Below, piece after piece: positions 30,007 through 38,107 of a stretch of 64,000 nucleotides of DNA; within the stretch, counting starts at the first letter, position 1; each line of letters begins with the position of its first letter. Under the pieces are notes generated by a model. It saw only the letters and a program-made list of their open reading frames with translations, was not told where the DNA came from and searched no databases. Source of the DNA: Leptospira bourretii. GTDB lineage: Bacteria; Spirochaetota; Leptospiria; Leptospirales; Leptospiraceae. The stretch is taken from NCBI RefSeq assembly GCF_004770145.1, contig NZ_RQFW01000005.1, positions 496,001 to 560,000 of the forward strand, given 5' to 3'. The position numbers and the translations under genes are program-made.

Positions 30007-30420
30007 ATGCCAAAAATTTCAAGATACTTTATCAAATCAGGGTTATTGTATTTATTGTTGGGAGTTCTGGTTTATGCCCTTTCCGAATTTCCAAATTCAA
30101 ATTGGGAAATACAATTAATGCCTGTTTATTGGCATATGATCGCTCTTGGATGGATCACTCAAATCATTATTGGAGTATCTCTTTGGATGTATCCCAAAGG
30201 AAAAAATCCAAGTCCCAAAAATGGAAGTAAACTGGTTTGGGCTTCGTATATCAGTTTAAACTTGGGTTTAATCCTTAGGATTATTTCCGAACCTTGGATT
30301 TACATTCAAAAAGAGTTCTTCATTTTCCCATTTTTAATTTCAATCGTTTTGCAATTTACGGGAATCCTTTGTTATGTTTTAGAAATTTGGCCTCGCCTGG
30401 AACCACAAAGACAAAAATAA
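30007..30420 (+). CDS. Small four-TM protein resembling part of heme-copper oxidase subunit I (copy 1)
   Basis: 137 residues, four TM helices. Motif WHMIALGWITQIIIGVSLWM with H43, then YP, is very like the helix in cbb3-type oxidase or NorB-like subunit I (W-H-x3-LGW-x2-Q-x3-G-x3-WM-[YF]-P). At this size it cannot be a full oxidase; it may be a truncated relative, an assembly factor or a heme-binding small protein. A paralog follows 3 bp downstream and a cytochrome gene precedes by 21 bp, so an operon is clear. Confidence 0.6.
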   Translation: MPKISRYFIKSGLLYLLLGVLVYALSEFPNSNWEIQLMPVYWHMIALGWITQIIIGVSLWMYPKGKNPSPKNGSKLVWASYISLNLGLILRIISEPWIYIQKEFFIFPFLISIVLQFTGILCYVLEIWPRLEPQRQK

Positions 30421-30423
30421 AAT

Positions 30424-30834
30424 ATGTTTCCGATTCAATCTGTTTGGTTCATTCGTATTGCTCTGATTTATCTAATGATTGGATCATCCATAGGTGTCGT
30501 TTTGATGTTGAACAAAGCCTTTGTTTTTTCTCCTGAAATTTGGCGGCTTTTACCATTACATTATTCTATTCTAATTTGGGGATTTTTCCTGCAGCTCATT
30601 ATGGGAACCGCTTATTGGATGTTTCCCAAGTTTCTTTCGGAACATCCAAGAGGATCCATCTGGCAAGTTTGGTTTCTATTTTATAGTTACAACCTAGGAT
30701 TGATTTTATATTTAATAACAAAATTCATTTTACCTTTTGAATCTTTGGCTCTACTCGGAAAATTTCTAATTTTTTTAGGTTTGATCACTTTTATGAAGTT
30801 AGCTTGGGAACGAGTGATTTCCTACAACAAATAG
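30424..30834 (+). CDS. Small four-TM protein resembling part of heme-copper oxidase subunit I (copy 2)
   Basis: 136 residues, four TM helices, paralog of the previous gene. Motif LPLHYSILIWGFFLQLIMG with H46, then TAYWMFPK, retains the shared H-x4-WG-x3-Q-x3-G-x3-WM-[YF]-P-K skeleton, though overall identity is modest. The two copies may form a heterodimer that mimics a two-part oxidase fold. Role unknown; together they accompany a cytochrome and lie just upstream of an FNR-type box and the nos cluster. Confidence 0.6.
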   Translation: MFPIQSVWFIRIALIYLMIGSSIGVVLMLNKAFVFSPEIWRLLPLHYSILIWGFFLQLIMGTAYWMFPKFLSEHPRGSIWQVWFLFYSYNLGLILYLITKFILPFESLALLGKFLIFLGLITFMKLAWERVISYNK

Positions 30835-30874
30835 AAATTTCCTTCTCCACTTTTTATTAAAAAAAATACCACCA

Positions 30875-30888
30875 TTGATTTAGATCAA
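30875..30888. promoter_or_regulatory. FNR/DNR-type box (perfect palindrome)
   Basis: TTGATTTAGATCAA matches the TTGAT-N4-ATCAA consensus of FNR/DNR/Anr regulators exactly and is the same sequence as at 32043-32056. It lies about 33 bp before the lipoprotein ATG at 30922. Regulation by low oxygen or NO/N2O is inferred. Confidence 0.75.
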
Positions 30889-30921
30889 TTTTTTCCTGAA
30901 ACAAGAATGGTAGTTTGTATC

Positions 30922-31335
30922 ATGAAGTTTTCCCAATCGATACTCTATGGTTTTATTTTATTCTTATTTTGCATGACTTATTCATGCCATGACCATTCGG
31001 GCTCAAAACTTCCGGAACTAAACAATGGTAAACCTTGGGTGGCCGATGAATCGACAAGGATGGGGTTTCAGAAGATGAACGAAATATTTCACCATGCAAA
31101 TTCTGATGAGTCAGTTGAAGACTACCATAAACAAGCGGACCAAATCACATCCATTATCAATGATATTTTATCTTCCTGTACAATGACAGGGCAAGGACAC
31201 GAAGAACTACATAAATATATTAATTTATTATTAGAAGAAGTGAAAACAATGAAAGGTAATGATATTGATTTAGCAAAAAAAGCAAAATCAAACCTAATCG
31301 AAAAAATATCCAAATATCCGTTATACTTTGAATGA
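30922..31335 (+). CDS. Predicted lipoprotein in FNR-box unit
   Basis: About 137 residues from the start at 30922, which begins the signal peptide (MKFSQSILYGFILFLFCMTY) and ends in a Cys (YSC) typical of lipoproteins; the ATG at 30907 adds five residues and is too close to the box. The mature part is helical and acidic with a His-containing stretch (HDHSGSKL; EIFHHANSDES) and CTMTGQGHEELH, where a Cys and His pair could bind metal. No family recognised. Position next to nos genes and the FNR box hints at a role in N2O or NO metabolism, as inference. Confidence 0.68.
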   Translation: MKFSQSILYGFILFLFCMTYSCHDHSGSKLPELNNGKPWVADESTRMGFQKMNEIFHHANSDESVEDYHKQADQITSIINDILSSCTMTGQGHEELHKYINLLLEEVKTMKGNDIDLAKKAKSNLIEKISKYPLYFE

Positions 31336-31349
31336 ACAAAGTATAACGG
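31318..31349. terminator. Strong bidirectional hairpin at end of lipoprotein gene
   Basis: CCGTTATACTTTG, loop AATGAA, CAAAGTATAACGG: a perfect 13-bp stem that includes the last codons and stop of the lipoprotein gene, followed by AAAAATC. It separates it from the converging hemerythrin gene. Confidence 0.75.
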
Positions 31350-31355
31350 AAAAAT

Positions 31356-31793
31356 CTAAATATTGAATTTTATATACGGTTTATAATCCATATCCTCTTG
31401 TAGGATATGATTGGTAAGCCAAGCACGTAAAAACTTAAGAAGGTCTCCAAAGAATTGATTGAGTTCTTCGTCATTGGAAAGTAGATTTCCTGAACTCAGA
31501 CGATTTTTTAGTTCTAAAATTTTATCAGTGAACCGGTCATGTTGTTTTTTATGAGCTTCTAGTTCTGGGTATTGGTTTAACTCCATCACTCGTTCTTCAA
31601 TTAAAAAATGACTGAGTGTATAATCCTCTAGTTCAGAAACTGCATCCACAAGGATCTTGGATTTTCCAGAAAGATGCTCTTTGTTTTCATCGTAAACTGT
31701 CTCGATATTGTTGATCAAACGAAAGAGTTTTTTATGTTGAGAATCAATCTCTGAAATATTCGTTTCGTATTTCGAATCCCACTGTGTTACCAT
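31356..31793 (-). CDS. Bacteriohemerythrin
   Basis: Small four-helix oxygen-binding protein, 145 residues from the start at 31793 (MVTQWDSKYETNI), which has AGG about eight bases upstream; the longer frame to 31853 adds a non-family leader. The di-iron ligand pattern is visible: H in IDSQHKKLFRLIN, H in TLSHFLIEERVM with E, H in LEAHKKQHDRF, and H-x4-D in WLTNHILQEDMDY near the C-terminus. Hemerythrins bind O2 or NO; roles in storage, sensing or detoxification are possible. It lies opposite the nos cluster, next to two FNR-type boxes. Confidence 0.9.
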   Translation of the reverse strand: MVTQWDSKYETNISEIDSQHKKLFRLINNIETVYDENKEHLSGKSKILVDAVSELEDYTLSHFLIEERVMELNQYPELEAHKKQHDRFTDKILELKNRLSSGNLLSNDEELNQFFGDLLKFLRAWLTNHILQEDMDYKPYIKFNI

Positions 31794-31888
31794 GAGAAAA
31801 CCTCGTTCTTTCAGGTTTTTCCAGCACCCCAAGAGGACAAGTGAATAATCCAAACCACGACGAGACTATCGATTTCACTAAACCAAGA

Positions 31889-31911
31889 ATTAGAATAAGA
31901 ATCGTTCTAAT
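31889..31911. promoter_or_regulatory. Inverted repeat upstream of hemerythrin gene
   Basis: ATTAGAA, 9-bp spacer, TTCTAAT (perfect 7-bp arms), about 96 bp upstream of the hemerythrin start. Could be an operator; the regulator is not recognised. Confidence 0.3.
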
Positions 31912-32042
31912 TTATTTTTAGAGAATTGCTAAACTGACAGAGAACCGGCCAAAGGACTGCTTTTTCGATTTTAAATACGAACTGTACTTCTCTTTCTCAT
32001 TCCCCTAATTGACAATTATCAACGCTATTGATTCGAACAAAC

Positions 32043-32056
32043 TTGATTTAGATCAA
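32043..32056. promoter_or_regulatory. FNR/DNR-type box upstream of nos operon
   Basis: TTGATTTAGATCAA, a perfect TTGAT-N4-ATCAA palindrome. Its centre is about 66 bp before the ATG of the fasciclin lipoprotein (32116), the first gene of the nos operon, which fits activation from about -41.5 with a short leader. The regulator gene is not in the window. Confidence 0.8.
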
Positions 32057-32115
32057 TACAGAATCTCTCTTTATAGCATTCAATGGAAGGTGAACCAATA
32101 AGTGGGCGGTATCCA

Positions 32116-32679
32116 ATGAACAAAAAAATTTTTCAATTCACAATGATTACAATTGTCACCTGTCTCTCGCTAGCCGGTGTCTCTTGCGGAAAATCTGATG
32201 ATTCCGATGCAGGCAAAGGTATTTCTGCTGTAGCAGATGACAAATCACAACAGGATGTTCTAAAAATTGCTGTAGGTTCCAAAGACCATACAACCCTTGT
32301 CGCGGCTGTCCAAGCTGCGGGCCTCGTGGATTCCCTTGCCAACCAAGGACCGTTCACTGTGTTCGCACCAACAAACGATGCATTTGCGAAGTTACCGGCA
32401 GGAACCGTAGATGATCTTTTAAAACCGAGCCAAAAAGACGCATTGAAGAACATATTAGAGTACCATGTGGTAGTAGGTAACCTAACTGAATCCATTTTGA
32501 AATCTGAGTTCACCGGTAAAGATGATGAACTTGGTATGGCAAATGGAGGTCACACAAAAGTTTCCGTAAAAAATGGAAAGGTAATGATCAATGGTGCAAC
32601 CATTGTCGCATCCATTCCAGCTGCAAACGGAATCATTCATGTCGTTGACTCGGTGTTACTTCCATCAGCAAAGAAATGA
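32116..32679 (+). CDS. Fasciclin-domain lipoprotein
   Basis: 187 residues. Start 32116 gives a signal peptide with lipobox AGVSC (Cys24); the frame from 32083 would add a charged leader. The single fasciclin (FAS1) domain is clear: TLVAAVQAAGLVDSLANQGP, FTVFAPTNDAFAKLP, ILEYHVVVG, and IIHVVDSVLLP at the end. FAS1 domains mediate adhesion or protein contacts. It is the first gene after the FNR box and 29 bp before the cytochrome gene, so it belongs to the nos transcription unit; why is unclear. Confidence 0.88.
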   Translation: MNKKIFQFTMITIVTCLSLAGVSCGKSDDSDAGKGISAVADDKSQQDVLKIAVGSKDHTTLVAAVQAAGLVDSLANQGPFTVFAPTNDAFAKLPAGTVDDLLKPSQKDALKNILEYHVVVGNLTESILKSEFTGKDDELGMANGGHTKVSVKNGKVMINGATIVASIPAANGIIHVVDSVLLPSAKK

Positions 32680-32708
32680 TAAGAAAAAAATACCAAGGAG
32701 TATTTAAA

Positions 32709-33170
32709 ATGAACCTTTCAAAAATAAACGGAGTGTCTTTTCGAATGAAGTTCGGAATCTTACTCGGACTCTTCGTGACAATGACAATCATATCCTGTGG
32801 AGGAGAGAAAACTGAGGAAACACCAACATCTAATGCTGGTTCTAAGGGAATTGGACCAGTAAAATCTGTTACCATCGGTGCATTAGACCAGGCTATGGCA
32901 GACCGTGGTAAAAAACAATTTGAAGCCAAGTGTTCCGCTTGTCACAAATTCGAAGAAAAGGTTGTCGGACCAGCTCTTCAAGATGTAACACTCCGCAGAA
33001 CTCCAGAATGGATTATGAATATGATTCTAAATCCAATTGAGATGACTCAAAAAGATCCCATTGGACAAGAGTTACTCGGTGAACACTTAACTCAAATGAC
33101 TTTTCAAAACATAAAGGAAGAAGAAGCGAGAGAGATCCTCGAATACTTCCGTAAGATGGATTTAAAATAG
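32709..33170 (+). CDS. Lipoprotein cytochrome c, likely electron donor to NosZ
   Basis: 153 residues from the start at 32709, preceded by AAGGAG. Signal peptide with lipobox MTIISC (Cys30), then a single heme site CSACH (75-79) and a Met in HLTQMTFQNI that fits the sixth ligand of a small class I cytochrome c. It ends 8 bp before nosZ. Clade II nos clusters usually carry c-type cytochromes (NosC) that feed electrons from menaquinol-linked complexes to NosZ, so that role is the best inference. Confidence 0.88.
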   Translation: MNLSKINGVSFRMKFGILLGLFVTMTIISCGGEKTEETPTSNAGSKGIGPVKSVTIGALDQAMADRGKKQFEAKCSACHKFEEKVVGPALQDVTLRRTPEWIMNMILNPIEMTQKDPIGQELLGEHLTQMTFQNIKEEEAREILEYFRKMDLK

Positions 33171-33178
33171 GTAACGAT

Positions 33179-35098
33179 ATGTTAAAAAAATCAAATTTAA
33201 TACTAGTTACACTTGGAATCGCTCTTTTTGCATTCGTTCCGAATTGCAAAAAGGGTGCGGCAACGGCAACACTTGCTTCCGATGCTGCTTCTAGAGTGTA
33301 TGTGGCTCCGGGCGATAAGGACGAAGTGTACGCCTTTTTGTCTGGTGGATTTAGTGGTCAGATGTCCGTTTACGGAATCCCATCTGCAAGACTATTCAAA
33401 ATCATTCCAGTATTCTCCGTTTTTCCTGAAAACGGATACGGATTTGATGAAGAAACCAAAGACATGTTGAAAACTACTCATGGTTATGTGCCTTGGGATG
33501 ATAGCCATCACGTAGAAGCGTCTATGACAGATGGTAAACAAGATGGTCGTTGGATGTTCCTTAACGCAAACAACACACCAAGGCTTGCAAGGATTGACCT
33601 AAAATCTTTTGAAACAAAAGAGATTTTGGAAATCCCAAACACTGCCGGAAACCATGCTTCCCCATTTGCTACTGAAAACACAGAGTATTTGATGGCAGCA
33701 ACACGTTTCTCGGTTCCTGTTCCACAAGCAAGTGTGGCAATCGACAGTTTTTCCAAAGGTGGGTTCAAAGGAACTGTCACTATGGTAAAAGTTGATAAAA
33801 ACACAGGAAGACTTTCGATTGAGTTACAAGTTCTAGTTCCAGGATTCAACTATGACTTATCACATTGTGGTAAAAAGAAATCCCACGACTGGTGTTTCTT
33901 CAGTAGTTATAACTCGGAACAAGCTCATAAAATGTTAGAAGTTGGTGCTTCTAAAAAAGATAAAGACTTTATCTTAGCATTCAACTGGGTTCGTGCGAAG
34001 GAATGTAAAGACCAAGGCAAAGCTTACAACTTTGGTGGTGAATACCTAAACAATTTCAAAGATGAAAACAAACCTGCCGTTTCAACAAAGTTAAGCGGTG
34101 TGAAGATGTTGAATCCGAAGGATTGTCCAGGTATGATGTATTACATGCCAACACCTAAAAGTCCACACGGAACTGATGTTGACTCTACTGGTGAGTACAT
34201 TGTTGGTGGTGGAAAGTTAGCATCCGTCATTCCAGTTCACTCCTTTAGCAAAATGATGGAAGTAAAAGACAAAAAGGAACACCACTCGACTGAAATCGAA
34301 GGAATTCCAGTTCTTAAATACGAATCCACACTTGCTGGTGAAGTACAAAAACCATGTCTTGGTCCATTACACACTGAGTTCGACGGTCAAGGGTATGCTT
34401 ATACTTCTTGTTTCGTAAGTTCAGAGGTTGTAAAATGGAAACTAGGAACATGGGAAGTGGTGCAACATCTACCTGCTTATTATAGTGTAGGTCATTTATC
34501 CATCGTTGGTGGTAGTTCCACTGAACCTTATGGTAAGTATCTCATTGCGATGAACAAAATTACTAAAGATAGATATCTACCAGTTGGTATGGAGTTACCA
34601 CAAAGTGCACAGCTCTATGATATCTCTTCTGGTAAAGCTGAATTGTTGTCTGACTTCCCTACTGTGGGAGAACCACACTATTCACAAATGATTCCAGCAA
34701 AGTTAATTATGGATAAAACTGCGAAACTCTTCCCGTTAGAGGAAAACAAACATCCATACGCGACTAAAAATGAAAACGATGCAAAAATCGTTAGACTTGG
34801 AAGTACAATCCATATCTACATGACTGCGATTCGTTCCCATTTCAAACCGGATATCATTGAAGCAAGAACTGGGGAAACTTTATACTTCCACGTAACTAAC
34901 TTGGAACAAGATTATGACATTCCTCACGGATTTGCAATCGGTGGAGCACCTAACATGACTAACCTTCTTATCATGCCAGGTGAAACTAGAACCTTCAAAT
35001 GGGTAGCACCAAAACCTGGTGTGTATCCTTTCTATTGCACTGATTTCTGTTCTGCTCTACACCAAGAGATGCAACAGTACATCCGAGTAAATCCATAA
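33179..35098 (+). CDS. nosZ: Nitrous oxide reductase, clade II-like, possible lipoprotein
   Basis: Reduces N2O to N2 with two copper centres. N-terminal seven-bladed propeller with CuZ ligands such as H110-H111 (DDSHHVEAS), HGTDVD, HTEFDG and GEPHYSQM. C-terminal cupredoxin CuA: H583 and C620-x3-C624-x3-H628-x2-M631 (YCTDFCSALHQEM). No twin-arginine signal is present; instead a plain Sec-type leader, which marks the clade II (atypical) group. The leader ends AFVPNC (Cys23), similar to Asn-Cys lipoboxes elsewhere in this window (LFANC, LFTNC), so the mature enzyme may be lipid-anchored. 639 residues, normal size. All copper ligands looked for are intact. Confidence 0.96.
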   Translation: MLKKSNLILVTLGIALFAFVPNCKKGAATATLASDAASRVYVAPGDKDEVYAFLSGGFSGQMSVYGIPSARLFKIIPVFSVFPENGYGFDEETKDMLKTTHGYVPWDDSHHVEASMTDGKQDGRWMFLNANNTPRLARIDLKSFETKEILEIPNTAGNHASPFATENTEYLMAATRFSVPVPQASVAIDSFSKGGFKGTVTMVKVDKNTGRLSIELQVLVPGFNYDLSHCGKKKSHDWCFFSSYNSEQAHKMLEVGASKKDKDFILAFNWVRAKECKDQGKAYNFGGEYLNNFKDENKPAVSTKLSGVKMLNPKDCPGMMYYMPTPKSPHGTDVDSTGEYIVGGGKLASVIPVHSFSKMMEVKDKKEHHSTEIEGIPVLKYESTLAGEVQKPCLGPLHTEFDGQGYAYTSCFVSSEVVKWKLGTWEVVQHLPAYYSVGHLSIVGGSSTEPYGKYLIAMNKITKDRYLPVGMELPQSAQLYDISSGKAELLSDFPTVGEPHYSQMIPAKLIMDKTAKLFPLEENKHPYATKNENDAKIVRLGSTIHIYMTAIRSHFKPDIIEARTGETLYFHVTNLEQDYDIPHGFAIGGAPNMTNLLIMPGETRTFKWVAPKPGVYPFYCTDFCSALHQEMQQYIRVNP

Positions 35099-35103
35099 CC
35101 TAT

Positions 35104-35715
35104 ATGAAAACTTTACTTTTCCAAACGTTAAGTAAAAGAAACCGGCTCCTAATCTTAGGGGTCGGTTTGGTTCTCATCTTAGTTTATCTAATTCCTATCT
35201 GGTCCATTTCCATTGCGGCTCCTCAATATCCTGAAGGACTCGGTATGCAAATTTGGATTAACAAAATCACTGGTGCCACACCTTATGATCTCAAAAACAT
35301 CAATCTTCTGAACCACTACATTGGTATGCAGGAAATTGTTTCGGAATCCATTCCGGAACTACTCTTTATGCCGTATGTTCTTGGTTATCTGATCTTTGGT
35401 GCGTTTATCACAGAACTCTATCCCAAAGTGGGGATGGCAATTCTTGGGATTATCAATTTGATCATCGTAGGTCTTGTTGGGCTTTCTGATTTTTGGAGAT
35501 GGGAATACAACTATGGACACAACTTAAATCCAGAAGCACCAATCATTGTGGAAGGAATGGCTTACCAACCGCCACTTCTTGGCTGTAAGGTAATGTTAAA
35601 TATTACGGCTTGTAGTTATCCTTCTTATGGTGGTATGATTCTTGGATTAAGTCTCGTCGTATTAGTGTATATTCTCTGGGATGAAAATCGAAGGAAAAAA
35701 ACAAATGCGATTTAA
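35104..35715 (+). CDS. NosB-like membrane protein of nos cluster
   Basis: 203-residue integral membrane protein 5 bp after nosZ, with TM helices near 15-37, 82-105, 109-131 and 175-194. A conserved-looking loop SDFWRWEYNYGHNLNPEAP follows the third helix. Clade II clusters (for example in Wolinella) carry a membrane protein, NosB, right after nosZ; position and topology match, but assignment rests mainly on context. Two Cys (LLGCKVM, ITACSYP) in the last loop could bind metal. Its end overlaps nosL by 11 bp. Confidence 0.75.
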   Translation: MKTLLFQTLSKRNRLLILGVGLVLILVYLIPIWSISIAAPQYPEGLGMQIWINKITGATPYDLKNINLLNHYIGMQEIVSESIPELLFMPYVLGYLIFGAFITELYPKVGMAILGIINLIIVGLVGLSDFWRWEYNYGHNLNPEAPIIVEGMAYQPPLLGCKVMLNITACSYPSYGGMILGLSLVVLVYILWDENRRKKTNAI

Positions 35716-36091
35716 TAGTTTCAAACTAATTTGCATTTTCCTCACAGTCGCACTCGTAGGCTGTGGGGATGTTCGTCCTGAAGCATTGACTGTGGGGGAA
35801 ACCAAATGTAGTCACTGTTCTATGTCCATTGTAGATATGAGATTTCATACCCAACTCATCACATACAAAGGAAAAAGATACCATTTCGATGCCATTGAAT
35901 GTATGGAACAATTTCAGAAACAAAAAGATTTAAAAATTGCAAAAGTATGGGTGACTAACTATTTAGATACAAAAGAATTTATCCCTAAAGACGAAGCCAT
36001 TATCATCCATTCAGACAAAATTCGTTCGCCAATGGGAGCGGGACTTGCCGCTTTTAAAACTCATGAAGACTCTTCTCAATTTCAAAATTAA
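35705..36091 (+). CDS. nosL: NosL copper-chaperone lipoprotein
   Basis: 128 residues from the start at 35705 (MRFNSFKLIC), with AAGGA upstream; the longer frame from 35681 lies within the preceding gene. Lipobox ALVGC (Cys20). The Cu(I)-binding motif CSHCSM (35-40) and FDAIECM near 61-67 are the NosL hallmarks. NosL delivers copper for CuZ assembly in NosZ, at the outer face of the inner membrane. Overlaps both neighbours, so translation is probably coupled. Confidence 0.93.
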   Translation: MRFNSFKLICIFLTVALVGCGDVRPEALTVGETKCSHCSMSIVDMRFHTQLITYKGKRYHFDAIECMEQFQKQKDLKIAKVWVTNYLDTKEFIPKDEAIIIHSDKIRSPMGAGLAAFKTHEDSSQFQN

Positions 36092-37403
36092 AAGGGTTTG
36101 CCAAAAAACCAATTTGTATCATAAACAAAACCAAAAAAATCATCAGATTCCTCTTGGTTGGAAAAACACTTTATATTTTTTTTCCTTAATTCTAATATCT
36201 ATTACCGCTATAAATCCGTTATTCTCCAAAACCATTTCCGTATGTACAAATTGTACTGTAAAAACGGTAAAGGATGCCATTTTGTTTTCACAAAATGGTG
36301 ATACAATCAAAATCCAACCAGGAATTTACAAAGAAGGTTTTTTACCCATCACCAAATCCATTTCCATCATTGGCGAAAATGGTGTGGTGATTGATGGACT
36401 CAAAGAAAAACATGTATTGGGAGTTTATGCCAATGGAGTCCGCATTCAAAATTTAAAAGTAATTGGCAGTGGAATTTCCGACTTAAGTGAATATGCAGGG
36501 GTTCATGCAGAAAAAGTAAAAGATTGTTATTTTGAAAATTTAAGTTTAGAAGACAATGTTTATGGATTTTATTTAGCAGAAACCACAAACTGCACAATCA
36601 AAAACAATACCTCCATTGGGAATGCTGAAAACGAAGTCCTTGGTGGAAATGGGATTCACCTCTGGTCCGCAAGTCACAACAAAATCATTGGAAACAAATT
36701 AAAAAAACACCGTGATGGAATTTATTTAGAATTCTCAGAACATTTAGAAATCGAAGGGAACGAATCAGAAGAAAACATTCGTTACGGAATGCATTTTATG
36801 TTTTCCAATCACAACCAATTTAACAAAAACATTTTTAAAAATAATTCGGCTGGTGTCGCCGTTATGTATAGCAAAGACATCATTATGGAAGAAAATGAAT
36901 TTTTAGACAATTGGGGAGAAAGTTCCAATGGAATTTTACTCAAAGATATTGCAGACAGTACGTTATCCAAAAATCGTTTTGAAGGGAATACAATTGCTGT
37001 TTTTGCCGATGGAATTACCAATGTCAATTTTCAAAACAATGATTTTATCAACAATGGATGGGGAATCAAAATTCTTGGAAATACCGATTACAACAAAATC
37101 ATAGATAACAATTTTATAAAAAATGTTTTTGATATCAGCACCAATACAAAATCAACAACCAATGTTTTTTCGAAAAATTATTGGGATCACTACGAGGGAT
37201 ACGATTTAGACAAGGATCATATTGGAGATATTCCACATAAAACCATTCATTTTTTTGGATACTGGATTGCTGTGTATCCATTCCTTATGGTACTGTATGA
37301 ATCTCCAGTGGTTCTCTTTTTGCAAGGAATCGAAAAAGCATTTCCCATAGTGACACCGATTGAATTTGAAGACCAACATCCAAGGATGAAGGAAAGAATA
37401 TGA
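36063..37403 (+). CDS. nosD: NosD, periplasmic copper-site assembly protein
   Basis: About 446 residues from the ATG at 36063. The N-terminal hydrophobic segment (about residues 36-56) is preceded by a long basic stretch, so it may act as a signal anchor. The body is a right-handed parallel beta helix with many PbH1 repeats (for example GIHLWSASHNKIIGNKL, GIYLEFSEHLEIEGN, GMHFMFSNHNQFNKN). NosD works with the NosFY ABC transporter in forming the CuZ centre (sulfide/copper site). Its stop overlaps nosF as ATGA. Confidence 0.93.
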   Translation: MKTLLNFKIKRVCQKTNLYHKQNQKNHQIPLGWKNTLYFFSLILISITAINPLFSKTISVCTNCTVKTVKDAILFSQNGDTIKIQPGIYKEGFLPITKSISIIGENGVVIDGLKEKHVLGVYANGVRIQNLKVIGSGISDLSEYAGVHAEKVKDCYFENLSLEDNVYGFYLAETTNCTIKNNTSIGNAENEVLGGNGIHLWSASHNKIIGNKLKKHRDGIYLEFSEHLEIEGNESEENIRYGMHFMFSNHNQFNKNIFKNNSAGVAVMYSKDIIMEENEFLDNWGESSNGILLKDIADSTLSKNRFEGNTIAVFADGITNVNFQNNDFINNGWGIKILGNTDYNKIIDNNFIKNVFDISTNTKSTTNVFSKNYWDHYEGYDLDKDHIGDIPHKTIHFFGYWIAVYPFLMVLYESPVVLFLQGIEKAFPIVTPIEFEDQHPRMKERI

Positions 37404-38107
37404 TAGAAGTTAAAAATCTTACCATCAGTTATGGTGGAAATTCTATTGCCGTTAAGGATGTAAATTTCCAAACAGAATCAGGCAATATAGTTTCCATCAT
37501 TGGTCCCAATGGATCAGGTAAAAGTTCACTGATCAAAGGAATTCTTGGACTTGTCCAACCAATCGCTGGAGAAATTTCATTCCAAAGTAAAGACGGACAA
37601 CCACATACCATCGGTTATATGCCACAAACTCCTCGTTTCCCTACAAACATCAAAGTATCAGAACTAATTTCTTTTTTTAAAAAACTAGAACCGGTAGAAG
37701 AAGAAAGATTTCACAACCTTTTGTCTATTTTAGAGTTAAATAACCATATGGATAAAAAAATTGGATCTTTATCCGGGGGAACCAAACAAAAAATCAGCAT
37801 CCTTCAGTGTTTTTCTTCCAAAAAAGATCTATATGTGATCGACGAACCCACCGCAAGTTTAGATCCTTATATTTCGCATTTACTCAAATCACTTTTGGTC
37901 GAAAAGAAAAAAGAAGGTTCTCTTGTTATATTTTCAACCCATATATTAAAAGAATTGCAGGAGTTAGCTGACAGATTTCTTCTTTTATCAGAAGGCTCTA
38001 TTCTGATCGACGATTCTCCCGAAAATTTCCTTAGAAAAAACAACAAAACTGATTTAGATCAGGCATTGATGAATTTCTGGAATGAGGAATACAAAACAAA
38101 ACCATGA
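37400..38107 (+). CDS. nosF: NosF, ABC transporter ATPase for NosZ maturation
   Basis: 235-residue ABC ATPase. Walker A GPNGSGKSS (35-43), signature LSGGTKQKIS, Walker B LYVIDEPTASLDP, and switch His in FSTHILKE. It pairs with NosY and NosD; ATP use is needed for CuZ assembly. Both junctions are ATGA overlaps (with nosD before and nosY after), so the three genes are translationally coupled. 235 residues is somewhat shorter than Pseudomonas NosF (about 308), as in other clade II clusters. Confidence 0.95.
   Translation: MIEVKNLTISYGGNSIAVKDVNFQTESGNIVSIIGPNGSGKSSLIKGILGLVQPIAGEISFQSKDGQPHTIGYMPQTPRFPTNIKVSELISFFKKLEPVEEERFHNLLSILELNNHMDKKIGSLSGGTKQKISILQCFSSKKDLYVIDEPTASLDPYISHLLKSLLVEKKKEGSLVIFSTHILKELQELADRFLLLSEGSILIDDSPENFLRKNNKTDLDQALMNFWNEEYKTKP

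Noticed and set aside
38049..38062. FNR-like palindrome CTGATTTAGATCAG inside nosF
   Set aside because: It lies in codons for Thr-Asp-Leu-Asp-Gln near the end of nosF and differs from the consensus at both ends; most likely coding coincidence.
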